Assembly: GCA_022885665.1 (NCBI GenBank)
Contig: JAGQDJ010000007.1
Coordinates: 558,001 to 622,000 of the forward strand
Source of the DNA: Triops longicaudatus
Taxonomy: Eukaryota; Arthropoda; Branchiopoda; Notostraca; Triopsidae
DNA length: 64,000 nt
Reading direction: 5' to 3'
Notes under the pieces: generated by a model
What the model was told of the DNA's origin: nothing
The model's database searches: none
What the model saw: the letters and a program-made list of their open reading frames with translations, nothing else
Translations under genes and position numbers: made by a program
Shown: one piece after another, positions 11,801 to 22,658 of the stretch
Numbering within the stretch: position 1 is the first letter of the stretch
Layout: each line of letters begins with the position of its first letter

Positions 11801-13208
11801 GAAAGATATCCAATGGCATCAACTCCCGTCCTAACAAACTCCAAGCTTGCACTATCGGTGAGGCTAAACGTTCTTTCCATCGCATTCCATTTTCCCCCTT
11901 CAAGGCAATCACGCCTTCCGGAACGACAAACACGACGTCGTTCTGTATACTCGGGCCATCGCAGGGTTCTATCACATCTTCGGCGTCCGCCGCAAGCAAA
12001 ACTACCTCATGGTGACCCACACTGTAATTCCACCTAATTGCAACACAAAACTATAATAAAGCAAAGTACCTAGAAAAGGGAAAAAAATTAGCCTATGATC
12101 TCATATGGTTTTACTACTCGATGTGGTCATGTTCATGTGGTTCTCGATTTTCTGCCTTTTTCAATCAGTATTAATAAATTTGTCACTGAAAAATAGTATA
12201 AGACGAACCTTTCGAGGCCAGTTTTGGATTCAACAGCGCGAACTGTTTGGGTATGGCGTTTGACGAGCAAAACGGGAGCTTTGGGATCCGGAGTGGCAGA
12301 TTTGGTATTGCAACCCGTCATGGAGCATTCATAAAACTGCGTTCCACTTAACGGGTCCACTCCGTAAGACCGCACTTCTTTGCCACCAGCTACCACGCTG
12401 TTTACGTGCCCAGGTTCGAGAAACGTAGCTGGCTGCAGCAAATCCGTGACGGTAACTCCAACAGCTTCGATCATCTCACCATCCCAGCGATACAACTCGC
12501 CGTCCAAAGAAGGAATTAATCGAAAAGAATCACGCTGGTTTTTCACCTAAGTTCAAATGGGAAACGTTTAGTCTTCTAGGTTCTTGAGTTTTTATACAGG
12601 TGGTTACTTCGATCTGGGAAATGGAAGAAGACAACAAAGGACCTGGTCCAGTCGTTAATTGCCACAAAGGTGTTCCACTGGCAGCGTCTAAGGCAGATAA
12701 ACGACCATCTAAGGTGCTCACCAGAATTAATCTACCAAAACACACAATTTTAGTTCCTTAATAGTCTTTCTGGATAAGTGGTAATGGAAAATATTGTTAA
12801 TAATTGTTGTGAAAAGCATTAAGTTTTGTTTTAACATCACAGATAGACCCTTATCTTCTCTATTCGAGGACATAGAGGGAAAGAATGTTAGAGAAAATTT
12901 CAGTAAAAAAAAATACGGAAACCTGAACTGGAAGGCCAAATTAAAGAGTTTTACCTTAGCTTGTTGGTTAAGTTTAAGGACAGACTATGGTCCATAATAG
13001 GCAATGATTCAGTTTGGGTGATGCTGTGAGTATCTTCGACGTGAGCCAGAAATGGTTCGTCTTCCGAGGAGGCTTCCAAGGAATCCATGGCTTCCAAGTC
13101 ATCCGAGGCACGTACGGCTGGCAGTATATGCAAAGTACAAACGTATATCCCGACGACAGCTACTATAACAGCTCGTGAAGTGACTAAAGTCCAACACCAT
13201 TTCCACAT
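8858..13208 (-). CDS. EIF2AK3: PERK, ER-resident eIF2-alpha kinase
   Basis: PERK senses unfolded protein in the ER lumen and phosphorylates eIF2-alpha. Eleven exons: 12955-13208, 12608-12731, 12209-12546, 11555-12033, 11282-11477, 11040-11184, 10462-10814, 10263-10406, 9553-10030, 9103-9441, 8858-9040; 1010 aa. An N-terminal hydrophobic segment (VIVAVVGIYVCTLHIL) is followed by the luminal beta domain (LILVSTLDGRLSALDAASG, PSLDGELYRWDG, GLERWNYSVGHHE). The transmembrane segment lies about 455-490. Kinase: GKGGFGVVFEAKNKFDDCNY with Lys in YAVKRIRLP (about 605-628), EKVMREVKALAKLEH, an acidic/Ser-rich insert, VYIQMQLCQKESL, MHRDLK (837), DFG (853-855), VGTKLYMSPEQL and PFSTQMERR. The acceptor before exon 7 (AAAAAG at 10815) is weak; the rest are good. 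Confidence 0.95.
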
Positions 13209-15028
13209 CTTGCAGAACGTGCACTACAGATTTGCAGGACAGGGGAATGGTTGTAGTTTCGGAATGGAACCTACCTAAAGGCTTCACCGAGGCAGTGGGG
13301 TTGAAATTCAATTAATGAACAATGTTCGTTGGAAAAAATGAACACTGTTCATTTCACCTAAAGTCTCAGCATGTTAATTGTGAGAAAACTGGTTCATGAA
13401 ATAAAAATTTTTGATAACGCAACCATAACATCACACGATGGGAAGATGTTAATTTAATAAGAAACTCCAGATTATTCCTTCTAGTACACTAGCGCCACCA
13501 GCTTTTACTGCTAGTAAAACCAGAAAATTCCATGCAACGTCAATTCGTTTTGCGACTGTTCGCTATAACGAATTCCGACAACACATGAGAGGAATTTAAA
13601 CTACCCCCCCCCCCCCCTAAAAAAATCAGATAAACAACAATATCCTTTATTTCTTGAGTTTACAATGAAATACAAATAGCGTTAAACACCCCTTCAAATA
13701 CTACAAAAACTACCCCCTCTTTAGATTAAATTAAGTCGGTGATTACCCATTACTTTGAAAAAGGTTTATCATGTGAAGTTAAGAGAGACAATCAAACAAG
13801 CAAAATATAAAGGGTTTAAAAACTGGGGTTAGCGTCTGCGAAAGATGACGCAATCTTCTAACATTTGCTGTTTTTTTAATTTTTGTTTTCCCACAATATT
13901 TGGACTGTGATTTTATATGAATACAGCGGTTTTTGCACGTAATTATTTCACCAGGTCGATCTTTTATTATAAAAATTTTTTTAAGAAAATTATTCCGTAC
14001 ACATTTACAGCTGCGTCAGTTTTGCATGGAAAGAAATACATAAATGAATCTACGAAATTCGCACAGACAGCGGAAAAATGGGAAGGTATCCATTAACGGC
14101 CACAAGCTCGAGGTTTGACCGTTTATCCATACGGAATTACGTATCCATTTGTCACGCAAGGTGTACAAAGTAAACTAAAAATGGTGGAACGCTGTTCTAG
14201 CTAAACATTTTACTATAAACAACGTCGAAGCTTGAAAAACACACCCTAGAAAAAGAGGGCTTTATTTTATAAGAACAATCAACTGAAATCAACATATTCT
14301 CAGAAAGTCATGTGTGGAAACGTGTGAAGGTGCCAGAATTCGTGATGGGAGCGATTCAGGCGTAATTAGCATGACAATTCACTCCAAGCTAAAGACCGTA
14401 TGCAGATATCGGTTTAATAACCTGCTCGATTGTAAGAAACAGAAGACATATTTTTATGTTACTTCTAATAACTAGGGAATACTAGACTCAAAATAAATGA
14501 ACTAGTGAATCCGCTAACAGATGCGTCATCCGAACAACTGACAATCAAGTGTATCAGTCGCCTGTTAGAACTGTTTATGGACAAGTTGAGTGCTCTTAAG
14601 TTTGCATATTATACGATGCGGGGAATCAAGACTTACTTAAAATTTCACATGTGCGACAGAAAATATCAAATTTAGAGGTTACATATTACAATCGTTTCCG
14701 AATTCACTAATTTTACGTATTGTTTCTGTACACTAAGAAACCAGGACAATTAGATTAAAATCTCTTGACTCGTCAAAGCAACAAATCAGTGTCCAAGCTC
14801 GAAGCTAAGGATAACGGTTCAATAATGGGTAACCTCCCTTCCTTATCTGTTCTTGTAAATGCTTCTGAGTGCCACATGAAACCGGATTTCCTTTCCATCG
14901 CTCCCAAATTTGAAGCACTCAAGCCTCTCGTTTCCCTTTTCAATAAAAGCATTACAATTTTACAGTAAGCGTGCAATGAGTCAAGCGAACATGTGTGCAG
15001 CTATGAATAAAAAATATATTATTCCTCT
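13209..15028. other. Intergenic region between EIF2AK3 and B4GALT7
   Basis: AT-rich, no supported exon. It has a run of 14 C at 13604-13617. A short TTCGCTATAACGAA string near 13558 resembles one end of the pogo-like element at 1189-1307. The EIF2AK3 promoter and the B4GALT7 3' UTR should lie here. Confidence 0.4.
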
Positions 15029-16329
15029 TTAAGGGCATATACACCATGGAGTTCTTGTTCGATTGCACGATAGCTGAATATTCAACACAGTGGCGGAGCT
15101 TTCTTTCACTTTCATGGGGAAATGGGAGAGTATACGAAACGAAACATCATGCAACCCTGAAACGAGGTCCCACTGCTTATACTCTTTCTTTTGATCAAAG
15201 CAACGCTGACTGTCCCGTTTCCTTTTTCTACCATGTATATGCCTATCACAAAAAATAGCAATTAATTGTACGTATTACAAGCAACAAAATAATGCGCAAA
15301 ATGTGTAAAGTAGAACGTCTACAGAAATACAATGACAAACTATGTTAAAAAGCATAGTACAATACGAAGTAAATTTGAAAACACAAAAATAAACACACAA
15401 TGATATGAAAAAAAAAATCCAAGTGACAAATTAGTACCAATAAAAACAGACGAATAATCAGAAAATGGATAACGAAATGATAAGGCAAACATTATTGCTA
15501 CTCTGATAATCTACCACTTTATACCTGAAAGTGTTGGTCATATTGGTCGTCAAATGTTTTGGTCTTTGAATCTTCAACCCGGCATTTTTCATTCGTACAT
15601 ATAATTCGTCATCTTCTAAGCCCCAGCCCCAATATCGATTGCTTAATCCATCAACCTTTTCGAAGTCCGCACTTGAGAAAATAAAAAAATCAAGGAACTT
15701 TAACAAAATTCCAAAATAGATTAACTCCATTACATGAATCAAACATACTTGGTCAAAAGCAGAATTCCGCCTACAAACGTTTTGTAATGGTAGCGAGGGT
15801 GTAAATCAGGGCTGGCTACGTGGTATGGCCCTTTAGCAGGATAACTATAATCCAATTCATAGTTCAAAGGCAGGAGATCAACATCATGAATAGCGATATA
15901 ATCTGAGCCAGATGCATTTTTGGCAAAAAGATAACCGACGTTAATGAGTGATGCGCGGTTAAACCGGTAGTCGTCTAACTACCACAGGAAAAAGAAAAAT
16001 CGGTCCGAGAAAATCTGACGGATGGAACAATTCAGTAATACCTGGTTAACAATAATAATTTGATGGCGAATGTTTTTAATGGTGAGGAAATGGTCCATGT
16101 ATGGTATAAATTCCGTCAACTCTTCAAACCTCTCTCTAAATGGCACAATAACTGCCAACATGTGAGAAATCATCGCCTCGGGTTGGTCATTTCGTACCTC
16201 CCGCGAGATCTGGTCGCTTTTCACGTCACCGGCAATGGTCATAAAAACGGATAAAAGTCCAACAATGGATAGGCACAGCGTAAGTCCCCATAGTAAGAAA
16301 TAAAATTTCTTCGAATTTAGACGGCCCAT
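15029..16329 (-). CDS. B4GALT7: Xylosylprotein beta-1,4-galactosyltransferase 7
   Basis: B4GALT7 adds the first galactose to xylose in the glycosaminoglycan-protein linker, in the Golgi. Exons: 16042-16329, 15749-15978, 15525-15671, 15029-15242; 292 aa (human 327). It is a type II membrane protein: a short cytosolic stretch, then a hydrophobic anchor about 10-32 (FLLWGLTLCLSIVGLLSVF). Catalytic-domain landmarks: AVIVPFRERFEEL, NQLDDYRFNRASLINVGYLF, the metal-binding DVD in YIAIHDVDLLPLN, HVASPDLHPRYHYKTFVGG, and the WGWG-EDDE motif (NRYWGWGLEDDELYVRM). The last exon matches the human C-terminus in pattern (HIHGRKRKRDSQR ... ATVLNIQLSCNRTRTPWC). The gene is divergent from MRGBP. Confidence 0.95.
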
Positions 16330-16798
16330 AAACTAGATCGCTAAAATTTCATTAACGTTTTAACTCTATGTTCAAAGACTGTTTGTCTCGAATTTACGTG
16401 GTCAACATTTAATGTAAGCAAATGTAGTGAACAAGAAAGACAGTAGAGTGCGCTACTAGTGCTGATGGCGGGAAAGATGAAGAAAAAATACTTATATTTG
16501 TATTAATAAACTACGACTGAGGTGTGGGGTACGTTTAATTCTCTTATATCGTTTATATAAGTAGCTATCCTGAAAAACAAAATCAAAAAGCGCAGTCTTA
16601 GAACTGTAGAGTATATAGGATTTGCTCCAACTGCCCTAGTCGTTGTCTGCTAGCCCCGCCCCTGCACTCCGTGCATTTCCAGTGGGAAATAAGCAGGCTG
16701 CATTGGCTACACGTTGAATCTAACGAAGGAGCACTGAGTGCAGTGATCGTGGAACTGGATGCAAAAAAAATTGTAAACACGCGTAAACAGACAACATA
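16330..16798. promoter_or_regulatory. Candidate bidirectional promoter B4GALT7/MRGBP
   Basis: The two start codons face away from each other across 469 bp with no intervening gene, so both promoters must fit here or overlap the 5' exons. I see no unambiguous TATA box at a fixed distance from either start. Confidence 0.5.
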
Positions 16799-17505
16799 AT
16801 GGCTGAGGAAGAGCCGTTTTCTTTTTCAGAAGTAGAATCTGACGCTGTAACTAGCGATAAATCACCTAGTGAAGAAGAATGCAGTACCGATTTAGAAATA
16901 CTTATATTAAATCTTATGTGTACGCATTCGCTTAAAGGTAACACTTATTTTCAAGCAAGAAATTTTCCGCTAAGCTTGATTTTCTTAAATACTTCAGGAA
17001 TTAGCAAAAATTTCCAGATGGCCTGCATAGTAGAGAAGCTTAGTGAGCTGTATAACAAGGAATTGGTAGCGGCATCCATTTGGAATCTTCTAAAGAAATA
17101 TTATGACATCAGCTTAATTGGAAAGAACGAAACAATGAATTTTCCTTTGAAAGAGACGGAGTTTGTGCTCCCCGAGACGGAATACGAGCTACCTGCTCTG
17201 TCAATAGTAGAAAAGCCTTCGCCTGTTCCCGAACCTGTTGCTGAAACCAAACCGAAAGACACCAAAAGAAGAGACAGTAATAATTTGTCGATAACCCTGA
17301 AATTGATGTTTTTAATAACTTGTATCGTCTTTAATGAAAAATAGGTTCCCAACGATGGAAAAAAGAACAACCAGCTCCCGAACCTCCCCAAGAAGAAAAA
17401 ACAGCTAACAAACGCAAACGCGTTTCAGCTGCTGCAGCAGCAGCTAGTGATGCCGAAAAGAAAACCACACCTACAGCTCCTCCTAAACGTCGGCGAAATT
17501 ATTAA
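16799..17505 (+). CDS. MRGBP: MRG/MORF4L-binding protein (NuA4/TIP60 subunit, Eaf7 family)
   Basis: MRGBP links MRG15/MORF4L1 to the NuA4/TIP60 histone acetyltransferase in the nucleus. Exons 16799-16937, 16998-17276, 17345-17505; 192 aa (human 204). An acidic Ser/Glu-rich start leads into the Eaf7/MRGBP domain: EILILNLMCTHSLKGISKNF (as in CLFHAMLGHKPVGVNRHF), QMACIVEKLSELYNKELVAA, IWNLLKKYYDISLI, then the family's FPLKETEFVLPE. The C-terminus is Pro/Lys-rich and ends PPKRRRNY, comparable with the human AKRRRT nuclear tail; KRKR at the middle is a second basic cluster. A run of six alanines sits in the tail. AATAAA is at 17834-17839, inside the 3' flank of TBPL1. Confidence 0.9.
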
Positions 17506-17559
17506 ACAGTGTGCAGTAAAAAAAATACACCCGTAAATTTAGAAACGTCAAAGAAAAGA

Positions 17560-17565
17560 TTTATT
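17560..17565 (-). other. Candidate polyadenylation signal of TBPL1
   Basis: TTTATT on the plus strand (AATAAA on minus), about 350 bp past the TBPL1 stop and only 55 bp past the MRGBP stop. It is the only perfect signal I see in that stretch. Confidence 0.4.
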
Positions 17566-17833
17566 GTTTTGCGTGGAACGTGGACAAACCGTGCACGCAA
17601 GAAAAGCTCAAGAAATTCAGCAAAGAAAGTACAAACAGGAGCAATTTACAGGGGAAGGGGGCAAAAAAGGTGGGGAGCAAGGGGCGGAAGAGGGATAAAC
17701 CATGTATCCGAGGATCATGTATTGACTGTTTGGGGTGGGGAGGCTGAGTTACATCTGCAGCAGACACTTTGTTGTTTCTTTGCTCACATTGGCTTGTACG
17801 TTATAAAATGGGACGAAACAAAAAAAGTTTTCC

Positions 17834-17839
17834 AATAAA
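17834..17839 (+). other. Candidate polyadenylation signal of MRGBP
   Basis: AATAAA 329 bp after the MRGBP stop; it is the first perfect plus-strand signal after the gene and lies 74 bp from the TBPL1 stop codon. Confidence 0.45.
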
Positions 17840-17912
17840 AGAAAAAAAATGACTGCAAATTCCACTCATAAGATGCAGCAAAAATCTCGCATAGGAAAAT
17901 TCATCCTAGTTT

Positions 17913-20536
17913 CTAATCGTTGTCGTCGCTCATTTCATCTTCACTGCCATCGGAGAAATCTTCGTCGTCGTCTTCTAAATTTCCAATTCGTCGTTTTTTG
18001 GGCTTGTGGGACTCGCTGTAGCAGCTTTTGTTCTTCTGCAGGAGGCGCCATTCTTCGGGTGTTCTTTCTTTGCGAAACTCGAATACGAGGGGGAAAATGT
18101 GTTCGATGGCCAACTGAACGTTACGTACACTAGGAGCTGATCACAGTGGTTAGATGTAAAACCCATGAAACAATTAATTTTACTGACCTGTGACAGTTAT
18201 ACTTCCAGTTGAAAATATCTTTAGGGTGGCTTTGGGGTCCTTCAGTTTGTAAGTCACTCCAGGATGCAATTCTGGTTCGTAACTATAAGCAAAACAAATA
18301 AAAAATAACGGAATAATATTGCAATACCCAAACAAAATGCCACATGACAAACAAAAGATACGTTAACAGAAACTAACACCGAAAAATACACGAAATTAAT
18401 AAAAATAAATATAAGAAAAATATAACTTAAGTTCTTCTCGTAGTAAGGTTTGTTCAATAACGGAATGAGATAACGAATACGCATTACAAGAATTGCAGCT
18501 TGGTTGTTGTAATTAGTAAGTGCAACACGGAGAGGGCAAGCGCCAAACGCAAAATTAAAATATCATAAAAATGTTGTTACCTTGCATTTTCCTTGTATTG
18601 CTGCGAAAATGTCGTAATTTTGATCCCAAAGGGCATTGTGCACGTTCCGAGAACGTTAACAACACGGTAATTGGCAAAACGCACGCGAAACCCGAGTTTC
18701 TGGATGACTCGCGCTATTCGCCTGGCTGCAATTTTTGCTTCTTCTTCACTTGTCGAGCCTGTACATGTCATTTTGCCTGAGGACCATATCGACGCCGTGC
18801 ACAGAGGTTTCCGTAACTTCATTGTTACCATCTGGTAAAGAATGTTAGAACGCATTTAATCTTACAATTTCATCCCTTATTTTTAGTATGAAACTATACA
18901 CGCAATTTACTTAGCAATTGCTACACCAAGAAATACTTACGCCATTCTCTCTCCGGTATTCGGCGTTGGCGCCAGATTGAGCAATTTGTCGTAAGTTCAA
19001 GTGACACTTCACCGTAAAGCTACAAACCACATTATTGATTGTAATATCGATGACAGGTTCAGGTTCAGCGGGCTCTGATTGGGCTTGACCTTCAGCCTCC
19101 ACGTTTACTACCTCTTCTACTCCTTCACTCACTAAAGGTGGCTCTGACATAGGAACATCTGAGGAAGCTTCTTCAGCTGACGCATGGACCGGAAGCCTGT
19201 TTCCGTGATCACTGTTGCTATTCATAACTGCCAGTCCATTACTCGATGATTTCTCGAAATTGGATACACTCCCAAAGCACGATACTGAGCCACTACCATT
19301 CAGGTAAGAAACGGAGCTTTTGCCGGTACTATTTTCCAGAGTCATGGCCATTTCCTAAGAAAACAAAAGTATCAGCAATTATGAACGTTATATGATACAA
19401 TAAAAACTCCATCCAGTATATTCACAAACACAGATCGACTACGACGCAACTTCCGCTAATAAATACAAACCATGATATAAAACAACTGCCGGAAGAATCA
19501 TTTCCAGACTGGAACAGTTGTGAAGGATAAAAAATATATCTTCCAGTAGTTATTCTAAGCTTTAAATAATTAGTTAGTCATGTATTGTAAGAAGGAAGTG
19601 GCGAGTTTAGGCTTTTGTCAGAAAACTTTTTTAACGAGGAAGGAAATCACAGCATGAAATTGACTCGCAGTCCTCAGTTCACAAAAAAGGGGGACAACAT
19701 CGATGACAGCTCCGTGGTAACGGTATCAGGTTTTTATGGACATTGGCACACAAACTAAATAAACGTGGTCTTGCTTAATCTATTAAACTTCACTTGTATT
19801 TCTTGTTATGAAGAACTGTTGGCGTGGTTACCTTTATTAATAAAAATTGTGAGCAAAGAAGACGTCTAAACACGGAGAAGGGGCTTACAAGCACATTGTT
19901 GCAAACAAAAGTGACCTCCCCAAGGCTGACATAAAAGGCTAGCATTTTTATGATACGGAATTTGATTGAAAATTTTATTAAATTTACCTTGCTAGGAAGC
20001 TTGGAATAAGCTATGAATTGTGACCCATGAAAGGAGAGAAAAAATCACCAAAACCGGCACAAGACTAGCGAGCTGAAGGAGTTCAGACAGACCAGAGAAA
20101 TTTCCACTCGAAAAGCAATGTACTCAAGCCTACCCAAGACCGGACGTCATTGCAGTCATCTGCTGTTTGACGACTAGCGCCTCTTGTGCCCATGGGATTG
20201 AAGCAAGTAGGATGTGATGGGAAATCTCTCTCACGACGATGGTAGCTTCCCTTCATTGGTGCCCCGGCGTACGACGAAACTTTCGTCAACTAATTTGCTT
20301 CGACCTTGAAATTGGATACAATAATAATTAATTCGTGTTAGTGTTTCTAATATTTTGTAAGTCTCAAATGTTACTCTCTTTACGATTTTATTGGACCTAT
20401 ATAATTTTAAAGAACATTTGTTTTTTGCCTATGTACGCAAACATAGACAAACACTATGTACACTATTATGAAATAAAAAAAATCGGGGGAGGGAAGGGAT
20501 ACCTACCTCATTGCTACGGTCCTGAATCTCGGACAT
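17913..20536 (-). CDS. TBPL1: TBP-related factor 2 / TBP-like protein 1, with long N-terminal extension
   Basis: TBPL1/TRF2 is a metazoan TBP paralogue that drives TATA-less promoters. Core exons: 18941-19354, 18581-18831, 18188-18282, 17913-18136. The two TBP-like repeats read INNVVCSFTVKCHLNLRQIA, MKLRKPLCTASIWSSGKMTC, TGSTSEEEAKIAARRIAR, KLGFRVRFANYRVVNVLGTC, then LHPGVTYKLKDPKATLKIFS and HIFPLVFEFRKE. The first core exon opens at a consensus acceptor (TTCTTAG, 19355), so a 5' exon must exist. Two upstream exons fit in phase 0: 20507-20536 (MSEIQDRSNE) and 20134-20289 (52 codons). The full model is 389 aa versus 186 in human. An acidic tail (DDDEDFSDGSEDEMSDDND) follows the core. The core is near certain; the two 5' exons are about 0.5. 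If they are wrong, ATG 19351 is the start. Confidence 0.88.
19753..19936. repeat. Copy 1 of a ~184-bp dispersed direct repeat
   Basis: It shares about 90% identity over its whole length with 22229-22411, including GCTTAATCTATTAAACTTCA and CACATTGTTGCAAACAAAAG. It lies in the predicted intron between TBPL1 exons 2 and 3. It has no reading frame and no clear terminal inverted repeats. Confidence 0.75.
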
Positions 20537-22228
20537 TTCTATGAAGCTTCGGCACAGACCCCGCACAGCCCAAACGTTTTTCAAAGAGTAGTTACCCAAA
20601 GAAATCGAGAGAAAGAGCACTGAATTGTCTCCGCTTCGTAGACCTCTTATCTGAAAATTAATTGACAAGCCGAATAGTTGAAAAATCAGCCGCACATGTT
20701 TCGGTCCTTGGGAAGGTTTTAAAACATTCTAACGCGAAGTAATCACTGAAAATAACATGCGTGTATCTACTTCCTGACGAGACCGTTACAGTTTTAGCCG
20801 ACCCTGTTCAATCTACAAAGTAATACTTCAAAAATGAACGTAAACATAAAACCCCATAGTTAACTAAGAATAATTTTGCTGAGATGGTTCACATAATAGG
20901 GGTTGATGAATTTTGAATTCTACTGGGCTTCGATCGGTGTTACATGCCCAGGATGCGTCCCACGTGTTATTTAACCCCACCGTGACAGACACGATAAGAG
21001 CATAACGGAATTATCCATAACGTCTTATGACTGTAGGGTGACGACTTTGCATACAAATTTCGTAGGTTTTATGAGCCTCTGTGCCCATAGGCGTTTAGGT
21101 CCCTGGCAAGGGTCTTGATCAATCTGAAACCTGACAGAATGGGCAACTTGTTCAAAACTTCGTGCGCCCTGATAATTTGTCTAATCTGAATACGACGTAA
21201 GCTTGGCAACAAGTTTGCGTATTCTACTAATAAGTTTCACTTAAAAAAAAAAGCAAGGCAAACCCAAAATCACAATGTTGGGCGGGGGCGTCACGAACAA
21301 TTAACGGCACCGGGGCGCTGGTTTTTACTTGTTATGGCCTTGCTTTCTCCTCCATACTTTGCTCGTTACAGACCTACTTTTACGAATTCGTTATTATTCA
21401 AACCTCCAGGATGCATGTCGATGAACATCGCCGCGGCTAAGCTACGGGCTTGAGAGTTTATCCTTATTCGTTGAAAAGTTCAAAGTAAGGTGCCTTGTTT
21501 GGTAATATTAAGCTTTAAGACTTGGGAGTTGTTCGCAATGGAGCTCGTCCGAAATCTGACTTAGTCTATACTGGAACCATTATTTAACAATGAAGATTTT
21601 CAACACGCGTAACTATTAGTCGTATATAAATTTATAAAGTTTTGCATTAAGTGTTCTCCGGACTTCGTAGACTAAAATGTTTAGCAATTATGAATGCCAA
21701 AAGTTTCAAGTGGTGTAATTTGATTCGCTAGCAGGCGTAAGGAAAACTGGTCTGTTTACACTCCAAAAACTCCTATATCGAAAATTCTACATACTTCGCA
21801 TGTTTTACGGTGCTAAAAAAGAGTGAAAGAAGTACACACTGGATAAAAGGTGCAAATGTAGTCTATAAATTTTTATTTTCTAAACATGGTGTTCGCATTA
21901 AGACGTTAAGATATAGAAAAATTACTCGCAGTACAAAAGCTTAGGACTTGCCATGAACCTGGCTAGGCCTCATTTTCCCCATAGCCTTATAAGACTAACT
22001 TCTTCAATAAATCGAATACTTTCCAAAAGTCCCCGTGGTATTGCGTTGACATGTTTAATTGTGTAGGCTACTGTCATTTATTATTCCTCCACACAAACGA
22101 GATTTTTATGGTGAGTTGCAGCTGCATTTTGGCATACATCACATGAAATGTCACTCTTACCAGAATAGATAAGTTCAAATAAATAATAGAAAAGCCAAAG
22201 ACCAAATTAACTATCTGGGAAGATTAAT

Positions 22229-22411
22229 AACTAAGTAAACGTGGTTTTGCTTAATCTATTAAACTTCACTTGTATTTTTTGTTATGAAGAACTATTGGCG
22301 TGGTTACCTTTATTAAAGTAAATTGTGAGCAAAGAAGACGTCTAAACATGGAAAGGGGCTAACAAGCACATTGTTGCAAACAAAAGTGACTTCCTCAAGG
22401 CTGACATAAAA
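22229..22411. repeat. Copy 2 of the ~184-bp dispersed direct repeat
   Basis: Same orientation as copy 1 (19753-19936), with scattered substitutions and a few 1-2 bp indels. The similarity starts at AACTAARTAAACGTGG and ends at GGCTGACATAAAA in both. Confidence 0.75.
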
Positions 22412-22511
22412 TATGTTTTGTGCTTTTGTTGGATGATGTGCAATTAAATATTTCGAGCGGAAGACAAATCAGAATTCGTGCTCTCTTCCAATGTGCTTTC
22501 ATTATCGTGTA

Positions 22512-22658
22512 AAGGGCCGTAGCCAGAATTTTGGTTGCGGTAAGTACCATTAACAATTTTTTGGAACACTTGGCGTTTCCCTATCTTCCCCATCATAACA
22601 AAAAACATTTCGGGGTGGGGGGCTGGAACCCCCTCCACCCTCCTAAATGCGGCCTTAA
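22512..22658. mobile_element. Degenerate GGGGCG-type MITE
   Basis: The left end AAGGGCCGTAGCCAGAATTT and the right part, with GGGGTGGGGGGCTGGAACC and a terminal GCGGCCTT, recall the short transposons with CAGGGGCG(T/C)AGCCAG termini seen elsewhere in the window. Ends are eroded and I find no target duplication. Confidence 0.35.

Noticed and set aside
13558..13590. Possible second pogo-like MITE
   Set aside because: Only one end-like string (TTCGCTATAACGAA) is visible; no matching opposite end or TA flanks.
1572..13617. Poly-C runs at 1572-1587 and 13604-13617 as regulatory elements
   Set aside because: They are simple homopolymers like those inside the MITE family; no other evidence of function.
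14773..14976. 67-codon minus frame below B4GALT7
   Set aside because: It lies after the proven B4GALT7 stop, so it is probably 3' UTR or flank; no family match.
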